Assembly: GCA_012516295.1 (NCBI GenBank)
Contig: JAAYWU010000004.1
Span: forward strand, 1 to 13,816
Origin: Clostridiales bacterium
Lineage (GTDB): Bacteria > Bacillota > Clostridia > Oscillospirales > Acutalibacteraceae
DNA length: 13,816 nt
Reading direction: 5' to 3'
Shown one piece after another: positions 7,723-13,816 of the stretch (within the stretch, counting starts at the first letter, position 1; every line of letters begins with the position of its first letter). A program made the translations under genes and the position numbers. The notes under the pieces were generated by a model. The model ran no database searches. It saw only the letters and a list, made by a program, of their open reading frames with translations, and was not told where the DNA came from.

Positions 7723-8583
7723 ATGGGAATCCTGAAAATTGCACTCTATCTGATTCTGGCCCCGTTTATCGGCGGGCTTCTCGCCGGAATCGACCGGAAA
7801 ATCGGCGCGCGGTTCCAGGGGCGCCAGGGCCCGCCGCTTCTTCAGCCCTTTTATGACCTTTTCAAGCTGTTTGAAAAACAGTCCCTCGTGGTAAACGGCG
7901 TGCAGGATTTCTTTGTGGGCGGCTACTTCATCTTTGTCCTGTTCACCGGCTGCCTGTTCTTCATCGGCGGCGATTTGCTGCTCGTGTGCTTTGCGCTGAC
8001 GCTGGCGGAGGTGTTCCTGATGATGGCGGCCTGCTCCGCGAATTCCCCGTACAGCGCCATGGGTTCGCAGAGGGAGCTTTTGCAGATGATGGCCTATGAG
8101 CCGATGCTCCTGCTTACCGCGATCGGATTCTATATTGCGACGGGAAGCTTTATGGTCGAGGATATCGCCAGAAGCAATGTTTCCCCCATCGTTTATCTTC
8201 CCGGTATGTTTTTCGGGTTCCTGTACATCTTAACCATTAAGTTTCGAAAATCCCCGTTTGACATCAGCACCTCCCACCATGCCCATCAGGAAATGGTAAA
8301 GGGAATCACAACGGAGCTTTCCGGCAACATTCTGGCGCTTGTGGAGCTTGCCGTCTGGTATGAGGATGTTTTGCTCCTCGGCATGATCGGCCTGTTCATT
8401 GTAAATATGAAGTGGTGGAGCTTCTTGATTGCCGCGGCCGTCTGCCTTATCGCTTATATTTTGGAAACGTTTGTGGACAACCTGTTTCCCCGTGTGAAAT
8501 GGGACAGTATGCTGAAATCCACCTGGTTGGTAACGCTGGTTGCGGGCGGAGTCAACCTTCTGATTCTGACGCTTGTACGTTAA
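7723..8583 (+). CDS. echB: Ech hydrogenase membrane subunit EchB (NuoH-like)
   Basis: Membrane subunit that anchors the hydrophilic arm and forms the junction with the ion-translocating subunit, equivalent to NuoH of complex I. 286 residues, with about seven to eight hydrophobic segments. The cytoplasmic loop GARFQGRQGPPLLQPFYDLF (29-48) is the NuoH/EchB signature near the quinone-site equivalent. A second conserved loop, SPFDISTSHHAHQEMVKG (177-194), carries the acidic residues D180 and E190 typical of the family; the Ech form has HAHQE where NuoH has an AE/HE motif. ATG 7723 is preferred over TTG 7705 because it lies one base after the echA stop, has GGAGG at 7707-7711, and gives the expected short N-terminus before the first helix. 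It is separated from echC by 16 nt. Confidence 0.94.
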   Translation: MGILKIALYLILAPFIGGLLAGIDRKIGARFQGRQGPPLLQPFYDLFKLFEKQSLVVNGVQDFFVGGYFIFVLFTGCLFFIGGDLLLVCFALTLAEVFLMMAACSANSPYSAMGSQRELLQMMAYEPMLLLTAIGFYIATGSFMVEDIARSNVSPIVYLPGMFFGFLYILTIKFRKSPFDISTSHHAHQEMVKGITTELSGNILALVELAVWYEDVLLLGMIGLFIVNMKWWSFLIAAAVCLIAYILETFVDNLFPRVKWDSMLKSTWLVTLVAGGVNLLILTLVR

Positions 8584-8599
8584 GGGAGGTGCGTGAAGA

Positions 8600-9055
8600 A
8601 TGAATATCTCGAAGTCACCGTGGCTTTTGCATTATGACGGTTCCAGCTGCAACGGCTGCGACATTGAAGTCCTCGCCTGTACAACCCCGGTTTACGACGT
8701 GGAGCGGTTCGGCGTTGTAAACACCGGAAACCCGAAGCACGCCGATATCTTTCTGATTACCGGCGGCATTAACAGCCAGAACCGGGAAGTGGTAAAACAG
8801 CTTTATTCCCAGATGCCGGACCCGAAGGTGGTTGTCGCCGTGGGAATTTGTGCCTGTGATGGCGGAATTTTTAAAGAGTGTTATAATATACTAGGGGGAG
8901 TCGATACGGTCATTCCCGTTGATATATATGTGCCGGGCTGCGCCGCAAAACCGGAATCCATTATCGACGGCGTGGTGAAGGCGGTTGCCCTTCTCGACAA
9001 AAAGCGCGCCGCAATGAAAGCGGGCAAGACCCCGGCTTCACAGAAGGAGGAGTAA
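8600..9055 (+). CDS. echC: Ech hydrogenase small subunit EchC (NuoB-like, [4Fe-4S])
   Basis: Small electron-transfer subunit that carries the proximal [4Fe-4S] cluster next to the [NiFe] site; equivalent to NuoB. 151 residues, soluble. The likely cluster ligands are C17 and C20 (GSSCNGCDIE), C84 (GICACDGGIF) and C114 (YVPGCAAKPE), the family arrangement. The PGC is followed by AAKPESI, whereas many homologues have PPxPE, a mild variation. C86 in the GICACDGG motif is an additional cysteine also typical of Ech-type subunits. The start at 8600 has GGGAGGTG at 8583-8590. The coding sequence contains a TGTTATAAT at 8879-8887, with no acceptable -35. The C-terminal 20 residues are Lys/Ala rich and poorly constrained. 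Two bases separate it from echD. Confidence 0.95.
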   Translation: MNISKSPWLLHYDGSSCNGCDIEVLACTTPVYDVERFGVVNTGNPKHADIFLITGGINSQNREVVKQLYSQMPDPKVVVAVGICACDGGIFKECYNILGGVDTVIPVDIYVPGCAAKPESIIDGVVKAVALLDKKRAAMKAGKTPASQKEE

Positions 9056-9057
9056 TC

Positions 9058-9393
9058 ATGGCGGAAAATATTATTATACCCATTTCCCCCGACTCCCTTT
9101 TAGAGGAAGTCCTGAAAATGAAAAACAGCGAATGCCGTCTGGTGCAGATCTGCTCCACACGGACGCAGGATGGCTATGAATTATCCTATTCCTTCGGAAA
9201 AGATTACGATTTATATAACCTGCGCTTTACCATCGGGGAGGACGCCCAGATTCCGAGCATCACCAATATTTACCCGACAGCCTTTCTGTATGAAAACGAA
9301 ATACACGACCTTTTCGGCGTACAGATCAAAATGATTTCCGTTGATTATCAAGGTACCCTTTACCGTACCGATAAGAAAACGCCTTTTAAATAA
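9058..9393 (+). CDS. echD: Ech hydrogenase subunit EchD (NuoC-like)
   Basis: Small soluble subunit of the hydrophilic arm, related to the C-terminal half of complex I subunit NuoC (30 kDa). 111 residues, the short form expected for Ech rather than the longer respiratory form. The recognisable motif is YENEIHDLFGVQI around residues 78-90, the NuoC signature (E-x-E-x-x-D-L-F-G). Upstream the chain has the alternating strands of this fold (RLVQICSTRTQDGYELSYSF). It has no cofactor-binding cysteine pattern; its role is structural, helping to hold EchE and EchC together. The ribosome binding site AAGGAGGAG lies just upstream of ATG 9058, inside the end of echC. It is followed by an 18-nt gap with AAGGAGGG before echE. 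Confidence 0.92.
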   Translation: MAENIIIPISPDSLLEEVLKMKNSECRLVQICSTRTQDGYELSYSFGKDYDLYNLRFTIGEDAQIPSITNIYPTAFLYENEIHDLFGVQIKMISVDYQGTLYRTDKKTPFK

Positions 9394-9660
9394 CGTAAGG
9401 AGGGATACCAGATGTCTAAACGCAGCATCGTACCGTTCGGGCCGCACCATCCGGTACTGCCGGAACCGATCCATCTGGACCTGGTGCTGGAGGACGAAAA
9501 AGTGGTGGAGGCGGTGCCTTCCATCGGTTTTATCCACAGGGGCCTTGAAAAACTGGTTGAAAAGAAAGATTTTAACGAATATGTTTACGTTGCGGAGCGC
9601 ATCTGCGGCATCTGCAGCTTTATGCACGGCATGGGCTACTGCGAGTCGGTAGAGCATGTG

Positions 9661-9670
9661 ATGGCGTGGA
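9661..9670 (+). other. Frameshift position in echE
   Basis: The reading VMA (GTG ATG GC) ends here in one frame, and VEVPPRAKY (GTG GAG GTG) begins in the frame one base back. The sequence GGCGTGGAGG would be in frame as GGCGGTGGAGG, so one G of a GG pair is most likely missing. No slippery heptamer of the X-XXY-YYZ type is present in the overlap, and no ribosome binding site precedes GTG 9666. Confidence 0.85.
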
Positions 9671-9693
9671 GGTGCCGCCCCGTGCGAAATACC

Positions 9694-9713
9694 TTCGCAC
9701 CATCTGGTGCGAA
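9694..9713. repeat. Perfect 9-bp inverted repeat inside echE
   Basis: TTCGCACCA and TGGTGCGAA are separated by only two bases (TC), so as RNA they give an 8-bp stem with a 4-nt loop. A direct copy of GTGCGAAAT lies just upstream at 9682-9690 and again at 9708-9716. The stretch encodes the conserved RAKYLRTIWCE segment, so the symmetry may be a by-product of codon choice. It begins 28 nt after the frameshift position. Confidence 0.6.
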
Positions 9714-10495
9714 ATGTCGCGCCTGCACAGCCACCTTCTGTGGCTCGGCCTTCTGGCGGACGCGTTCGGCTTTGAAAGCCTGTTCATGCAGTCCTGGCGG
9801 ATGCGCGAAAAAATCCTGGATATGTTTGAAACATCCACCGGCGGCCGCGTGATTTTTTCGGTGAATAAAATCGGCGGCGTAATGAAGGACATGGACGCCG
9901 ATATGCTTAAGGAATTCGTAAAGATTCTGAACGGGATGGAAAAGGACCTGCGCGAGCTTTCCAGAACCTTTCTGGAAAATAAGGCGGTCAATTCCCGTTT
10001 GCAGGGCGTCGGCCTGTTAACAAAACAGCAGGCGCACGACCTTGGCACGGTCGGCCCGTTCATGCGCGCCAGCGGCATTGTACGCGACACCCGCAGAATG
10101 GGTTACGCCGCGTATTCCGATCTTGAGTTTGAAACGATTACCAGCGATGTGGGCGACTGCTACGCCCGCACCGATGTGCGTATAAAGGAACTGTTCCAGT
10201 CCATCGACATTATTCGTCAGGCGGTTGAAAAGATACCGGACAGCGAAATCGCGGTGCCCGTGAAGGGCTTCCCGGACGGCGAGTATTTCATGCGCGTGGA
10301 ACAGCCGCGCGGCGAAGCGGTTTACTATGTAAAGGGCAACGGAACCAAATTCCTCGACCGCGTCCGCGTTCGCACCCCTACGTTTGCGAACCTGCCCGGA
10401 ATGCTTGAAACCTTGAAGGGTGCTCAGCTTGCCGATGTTCCGATTCTGATTCTCACGATTGATCCGTGCATTAGCTGTACCGAGAGGTGATAAAT

Positions 10496-10855
10496 ATGAA
10501 ATTACTGACATTTGCGAAAACAGAGCTGCATAATCTGTTTTCCAAGCCGGCGACCCGGCTGTATCCTCAGGAGCCGAGGGTTTACCCCGAACGCACCAGA
10601 GGGCATGTGGAAAATAATATAGATGTCTGCGTTTTCTGCGGACTCTGCTCCAAGAAATGCCCCACCGGCGCCATTACCGTAGACCGCCCGGCAAAAAGCT
10701 GGTCTATTAAACGCTTCAGCTGCATCCAGTGCGGCTACTGTGTGGCGAGCTGCCCGAAAAAATGCCTTTGCATGCGCCCCGCCTATACCCAGCCGGCCAG
10801 CGAAAAAGGAACGGAGACCTTCACGCAGGCGCCGAAGGACGATCAGAGCGCATGA
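10496..10855 (+). CDS. echF: Ech hydrogenase ferredoxin-like subunit EchF (2x[4Fe-4S], NuoI-like)
   Basis: Electron-input subunit that accepts electrons from ferredoxin and passes them to EchC. 119 residues with two classical [4Fe-4S] motifs: C45, C48, C51, C55 (CVFCGLCSKKCPTGAI) and C76, C79, C82, C86 (CIQCGYCVASCPKKCL). Two extra cysteines, C90 and C92, follow the second motif. The chain between them, DRPAKSWSIKRFS, and the N-terminal FAKTELHNLFSKPATRLYP are typical of EchF. ATG 10496 is preferred over GTG 10487 because GAGAGGTGA (10482-10490) overlaps the end of echE and is well placed for it. The last 20 residues are polar and look disordered. The stop overlaps the hypF start by ATGA, which couples the structural genes to maturation. 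Confidence 0.94.
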   Translation: MKLLTFAKTELHNLFSKPATRLYPQEPRVYPERTRGHVENNIDVCVFCGLCSKKCPTGAITVDRPAKSWSIKRFSCIQCGYCVASCPKKCLCMRPAYTQPASEKGTETFTQAPKDDQSA

Positions 10856-13116
10856 CTGTTTTCATAACCGTTTTCGGTATCGTGCAGGGCGTAGGTTACC
10901 GCCCGTTTGTTGCCGCGCAGGCGAAAGAACTCGGCGTGAAGGGGTGGGTGCGCAACAGCGGTGGAATTGTGGAAATTACCGCTTCGGGCGGTCAGGCAGA
11001 AGTGGAAGCTTTTGTTCGCCGCCTGCACGAACAGCGGCCGGAGGGCGCGCGGGTTTCACGCGTTCGGGTAAAGCCGCTGCCGGAAGAACGGTTTGACAGC
11101 TTCCGCATTGATTTAAGCGGAAGACATACGGACCATACGGAAGCGCCGGTACTTCCGCCGGACATTCCCATGTGCGAAAGCTGTAAGAAAGAATTGTATA
11201 ACCCCAAGGACAGGCGCTATCGCTATCCTTTCATTAGCTGTGCTTCCTGTGGGCCGCGGTACAGCATTATGAATACGCTTCCTTACGACCGCGGTACAAC
11301 AACAATGCGGGATTTCGTCATGTGCCCTGCCTGTGAAAAGGAATACCAAACGGGCCGCAGATGCCATGCGCAGACGATTTCCTGCCATGACTGCGGCCCG
11401 CAGCTTATTTTGCGGGATCAGGGCATGGCGTGGGAGAAAGAGGAAGCTTTTTCAAAGGCGGTTGCCCTTCTGCGCAACGGCGGGGTTCTTGCCCTGAAGG
11501 GCGTGGGCGGCTACCAGTTTGTGTGCTGCCCCGAGCAGGAAACGGCGGTTGAGCGCCTGCGGCTATTAAAGGCCAGGGAGAAAAAGCCCTTCGCCGTAAT
11601 GTTCCCCTCGGTGGAAAGCATCCGCGCGCACTGCAGTGTCAGCGAAGAAGAGGAAGAGCTTTTAAAGTCAACCGCAAGGCCGATCGTTCTGCTGCGGATA
11701 ACCGAGCAGGCGTTCTGCCCGCAGGTGAGCGGCGATAGCCGGTTCCTCGGCGCGTTTCTGCCCTGCACCGGGCTTCATCAGATGCTGACGGACACGCTCG
11801 GCCCGTTGGTGGTTACCAGCGGCAATTTTACAACGGAGCCGATAATTTATAAGGACGAGGATATGCTGAACGTGAATTCCCCGTTCCTGTCGGGGGTGCT
11901 TTACCATACGCGCCGGATTCTGTCGCCGCTGGATGATTCCGTTGCGCGGGTTTTCGCGGGAAAAACCCAGATTATCCGCCGCAGCAGGGGGTACGTCCCC
12001 CTCCCGATCCTGCTTGCGCCGCGCCCGAAGAAGCCGGTGCTCGCCATGGGCGGCGACCTGAAAAGCAGCTTCTGCCTGTATAAGGGCGGACGCGCGTATG
12101 TAAGCCAGTATTTCGGGGATATGGAAAATTATCAGGTCAGCCGGAATTACCGCAACGGCATGAAACATATGGAACGCCTTCTGCGGATTGAACCGATTGT
12201 GGTCGCGTGCGATATGCACCCCGGGTACCACACGACTACATTGGGGGAAGAGCTTGCCGCGAAAATTACCTCGGCGGACGCGCTCAAGTTCCAGCATCAC
12301 CACGCGCACGCGGCTTCCGTCATGGCGGAGCACCATCTGGACGGCTGTATCGGCGTTGTGTTCGACGGCACCGGTTACGGTACGGACGAAACGGTCTGGG
12401 GCGGCGAATTCCTGCTCTGCAGGGGCAAGGACTTTGTGCGCCGGGCGCATCTTAAGAGCGTGCCGCTCTGCGGCGGGGACGCGGTGGCGAAAAACGCCGT
12501 GCTGGCCGCGGACTGTTACCGCAGCGCCGCGGGCGAAAGCTGGGGCAGCCCCCGCTACGAAATGGTACAGGCCGCGCTGAAGCACCGGATTAATACCCAG
12601 GACAGCTCCAGCGTGGGCCGGCTGTTCGACGCGGTCAGCGCGCTGCTGGGCATCCGGGAGGAAAACGGCTACGAGGGCGAATGCGCCATCGCGCTGGAAA
12701 ATGCGGCTGCCGCGGCGAAGGATTCCCAAAAAGGGCCTTCCGCGCTTGGAATCCCGCTTTTGGAAAAGGAAGACGGGGAAATAGAGCTTGACCAGGTGGA
12801 CCTGGTCAGCCAGATCCTTCAAAAGGCGCGTGTGGGCGTGGACCGGGAACGGATTGCGCTCGGGTTCCATGAGGCGCTGTCCGACGCTGTGCTTGCCGTC
12901 TGCCGGAAAATACGCGCGCAAGACGGCGAAAAGCGCGTCGCGCTGAGCGGCGGCGTGTTTGCAAATCTCCTGCTGCTGGAGCAATGCTATGCAAAGCTGA
13001 CGGAGGACGGGTTCGACGTGTACCTGAACAGCGCCGTTCCCTGCAACGACGGCGGCATCTGTCTTGGACAGGCGTGGCTTGCCGCGATGACGCAGGAGGA
13101 GGAAAATTCCAAATAG
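10852..13116 (+). CDS. hypF: Hydrogenase maturation carbamoyltransferase HypF
   Basis: Makes the cyanide ligand precursor: it turns carbamoyl phosphate and ATP into a carbamoyl group that it passes to HypE. 754 residues, the normal length. Domains in order: acylphosphatase (1 to about 90, with R17 in GVGYRPF and N35 in WVRNSGG); a zinc-finger pair (C108, C111, C130, C133, C158, C161, C178, C181); YrdC-like domain (about 195-375, with K216 in ALKGVGGYQ and VTSGN); and Kae1-like carbamoyltransferase (about 385-750, with HHHAHA at 482-487, VFDGTGYGTDETVWGGEF from 503, and LSGGVFANLL from 698). The second zinc finger is a variant: GRRCHAQTISCHDCGP instead of the usual RRFHAQPxACPxCGP, with 16 rather than 18 residues between C161 and C178 and an extra Cys at 171. 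The start is set by the ATGA overlap with echF; longer in-frame extensions lie inside echF. A 69-nt gap with a GC-rich hairpin precedes hypC. Confidence 0.96.
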   Translation: MTVFITVFGIVQGVGYRPFVAAQAKELGVKGWVRNSGGIVEITASGGQAEVEAFVRRLHEQRPEGARVSRVRVKPLPEERFDSFRIDLSGRHTDHTEAPVLPPDIPMCESCKKELYNPKDRRYRYPFISCASCGPRYSIMNTLPYDRGTTTMRDFVMCPACEKEYQTGRRCHAQTISCHDCGPQLILRDQGMAWEKEEAFSKAVALLRNGGVLALKGVGGYQFVCCPEQETAVERLRLLKAREKKPFAVMFPSVESIRAHCSVSEEEEELLKSTARPIVLLRITEQAFCPQVSGDSRFLGAFLPCTGLHQMLTDTLGPLVVTSGNFTTEPIIYKDEDMLNVNSPFLSGVLYHTRRILSPLDDSVARVFAGKTQIIRRSRGYVPLPILLAPRPKKPVLAMGGDLKSSFCLYKGGRAYVSQYFGDMENYQVSRNYRNGMKHMERLLRIEPIVVACDMHPGYHTTTLGEELAAKITSADALKFQHHHAHAASVMAEHHLDGCIGVVFDGTGYGTDETVWGGEFLLCRGKDFVRRAHLKSVPLCGGDAVAKNAVLAADCYRSAAGESWGSPRYEMVQAALKHRINTQDSSSVGRLFDAVSALLGIREENGYEGECAIALENAAAAAKDSQKGPSALGIPLLEKEDGEIELDQVDLVSQILQKARVGVDRERIALGFHEALSDAVLAVCRKIRAQDGEKRVALSGGVFANLLLLEQCYAKLTEDGFDVYLNSAVPCNDGGICLGQAWLAAMTQEEENSK

Positions 13117-13121
13117 AAACA

Positions 13122-13154
13122 GCCCCGCCCTTTTTGCGGATGAAGGGCGGGCGC
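13122..13154 (+). repeat. GC-rich hairpin between hypF and hypC
   Basis: CCCGCCCTT (13124-13132) pairs perfectly with AAGGGCGGG (13143-13151) around a 10-nt loop. It begins 7 nt after the hypF stop. It is followed by GCGCTTTATCC rather than a run of T, so it is not a standard intrinsic terminator. It could partly terminate transcription, stabilise the upstream mRNA or mark a processing site; the sequence does not tell which. Confidence 0.65.
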
Positions 13155-13185
13155 TTTATCCAATCCGCTGGAAATGGTGATGGTT

Positions 13186-13398
13186 ATGTGTGTTGCGCTG
13201 CCGGGCAAGGTGCTGAAAATAAACGGAAGAACGGCGACGGTCGATTTTAACGGAAATACGGTGGAGGCGGAGGCCGGCCTTGTGAAAATCAAGCCGGGCG
13301 ACCGGGTCCTGGTTCACGCCGGCTGTATTTTGCAGGTGCTTTCCGAGGAAGAAAGCAATTCGATTGAAGAGCTGTTAAAGGAAATGGAAGAGCTATGA
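13186..13398 (+). CDS. hypC: Hydrogenase maturation chaperone HypC
   Basis: Small chaperone that carries the Fe(CN)2CO unit with HypD and delivers it to the large subunit EchE. The start is decided by biology: after removal of Met the protein must expose an N-terminal cysteine, and ATG 13186 gives MCVALPGKV, the invariant HypC beginning. The upstream in-frame starts at 13174 and 13180 would bury this Cys. GGTGAT at 13177-13182 is a suitable ribosome binding site for 13186. 70 residues, with the OB-fold sequence TVDFNGNTVEAEAGLVKIKPGDRVLVHAGCILQVL typical of HypC/HupF, and an acidic helical tail. Its end overlaps the hypD start by ATGA, consistent with the HypC-HypD complex being made together. 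Confidence 0.95.
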   Translation: MCVALPGKVLKINGRTATVDFNGNTVEAEAGLVKIKPGDRVLVHAGCILQVLSEEESNSIEELLKEMEEL

Positions 13399-13816
13399 CG
13401 GATGTTCAATCTTATTTAAAGCATTACGACGGCCCGCCGCTTCGGCTGATGGAGGTCTGCGGGACCCATACCGCGCAGATTTCCCGCTGCGGGATTGTCA
13501 GCCTGCTCTCCCCTTCCATCCATATGATTTCCGGGCCGGGGTGCCCCGTCTGTGTAACGGTAACGGCATATATTGACCGCCTGACCGCGCTTTGCATGGA
13601 GCCGGAAAATGTGGTCGTTTCCTTCGGCGATATGCTTCGCGTAAAGGGCAGCCGGAAAAGCCTGAACGACGCGAAAGCCGAAGGCGGCCATGTCCGCATG
13701 GTGTATTCCCCGCAGGATACCCTGAAAATGGCGGCGGCCGACCCGAAGCATACCTATATTTTCGCGGCGGTCGGGTTTGAAACCACCGCCCCGGTTTATA
13801 CCATGCTTCTGGAGGA
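13395..13816 (+). CDS. hypD: Hydrogenase maturation protein HypD (3' end outside window)
   Basis: Scaffold protein with a [4Fe-4S] cluster on which the Fe(CN)2CO unit is assembled together with HypC. The first 140 codons are present, of about 350-360 expected, so the gene is cut by the right edge. Diagnostic motifs are MEVCGTHT (C22), GPGCPVC (C50 and C53, the thiol pair) and VGFETTAP near the edge. The frame opens at ATG 13395, which shares ATGA with the hypC stop. hypE, and perhaps hypA and hypB, would be expected further right. No anomaly is visible in the part present. Confidence 0.95.
   Translation, partial: MTDVQSYLKHYDGPPLRLMEVCGTHTAQISRCGIVSLLSPSIHMISGPGCPVCVTVTAYIDRLTALCMEPENVVVSFGDMLRVKGSRKSLNDAKAEGGHVRMVYSPQDTLKMAAADPKHTYIFAAVGFETTAPVYTMLLE

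Larger units (their letters stand above)
9412..10490 (+). pseudogene. echE: Ech hydrogenase large [NiFe] subunit EchE (NuoD-like), interrupted by an apparent 1-nt deletion
   Basis: Catalytic subunit with the [NiFe] site, which reduces protons with electrons from EchC. The start is firm (AAGGAGGG 8 nt before ATG 9412). The first frame carries the N-terminal half, with C65 and C68 in the ERICGICSFMHG motif, and is correct to ESVEHVMA; it then runs as nonsense to a stop at 9852. The rest, VEVPPRAKYLRTIWCEMSRLHSH to the end, lies in the -1 frame (9666-10490). Adding one base near 9665-9667 (GCGTGG to GCGGTGG) restores a single 359-residue protein of normal Ech length. It would then carry C353 and C356 in DPCISCTER, completing the four nickel ligands. 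Only TER follows the last cysteine, so it lacks the C-terminal extension that a protease removes in other [NiFe] hydrogenases; this is known for the Ech group. Both halves are fully conserved and the neighbours are intact, so a sequencing or assembly error or a very recent mutation fits better than decay. Confidence 0.9.

Noticed and set aside
8879..8887. Internal extended -10 (TGTTATAAT) in echC.
   Set aside because: No -35-like element stands at 15-18 nt, and the bases encode the conserved ECYNILGG segment. It may be chance; I do not call a promoter.
9640..9720. Programmed -1 ribosomal frameshifting in echE.
   Set aside because: The required direction is -1, but the overlap has no X-XXY-YYZ slippery heptamer and the hairpin starts about 28 nt downstream instead of 5-9 nt. 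A one-base deletion is simpler.
9666..10490. Independent gene starting with GTG at 9666 for the C-terminal half of EchE.
   Set aside because: No Shine-Dalgarno sequence precedes it, and the protein would lack the first nickel-binding CxxC. It is the remainder of echE.
11668..12984. Long antisense open frame (438 codons) opposite hypF, and a similar one opposite dppF at 1896-2831.
   Set aside because: Such frames arise on the reverse strand of GC-rich coding sequence. They show no recognisable motif, and the sense strand encodes clear, complete proteins.
13174..13185. HypC with four additional N-terminal residues (start at 13174).
   Set aside because: HypC needs its cysteine directly after the initiator Met; only ATG 13186 gives that.
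1..13816. Mobile elements, CRISPR arrays, tRNA genes, defence systems.
   Set aside because: No terminal repeats, transposase or integrase motifs, regularly spaced repeats or cloverleaf patterns were seen. The window consists of two metabolic operons.

Overview
The window looks like a chromosomal segment of an anaerobic, moderately GC-rich member of the Clostridia, perhaps related to the Oscillospiraceae/Ruminococcaceae. This rests on strong AGGAGG-type ribosome binding sites, tightly packed operons, an Ech-type energy-converting [NiFe] hydrogenase operon of the kind found in H2-producing fermenters, and a Rex-like operator. The genus is an inference and was not tested by any search. All genes are on the + strand, in two transcription units separated by a strong intrinsic terminator.

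Unit 1 (1-5493) is the end of a peptide-uptake operon. It holds a permease of the OppC/DppC family cut by the left edge, two ATP-binding subunits of the DppD/DppF type (875-1882 and 1875-2855, overlapping), and a large cytoplasmic-looking transglutaminase-family protein (2884-5436). That last protein has an unusual architecture: a transglutaminase core, an Ig-like domain, a second decayed transglutaminase core and a thioredoxin-like C-terminal domain without the redox cysteines. A hairpin with a T-run (5458-5493) ends the unit.

The 353-nt gap at 5437-5789 holds the terminator and then an AT-rich regulatory region. It contains a perfect extended -10 promoter candidate (5526-5534) overlapped by a dyad. 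About 30 nt before echA lies a sequence matching 12 of 14 fixed positions of the consensus for the NADH/NAD+-sensing repressor Rex (5741-5758).

Unit 2 (5790 to the right edge) is echABCDEF followed by the maturation genes hypF, hypC and hypD (cut by the right edge). EchA and EchB are the membrane, ion-translocating part. EchC, EchD, EchE and EchF form the hydrophilic arm that passes electrons from ferredoxin to the [NiFe] site. HypF, HypC and HypD build the Fe(CN)2CO group. echE ends three residues after its last nickel-ligand cysteine, so no maturation protease should be needed, and none is seen. The main anomaly is that echE is broken in this sequence: one base appears to be missing near 9665-9667, so the two conserved halves lie in different frames. 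A real lesion would disable the hydrogenase; a sequencing or assembly error is the simpler explanation because every other gene of the operon is intact.

No tRNA, rRNA, CRISPR array, insertion sequence or phage gene was recognised.
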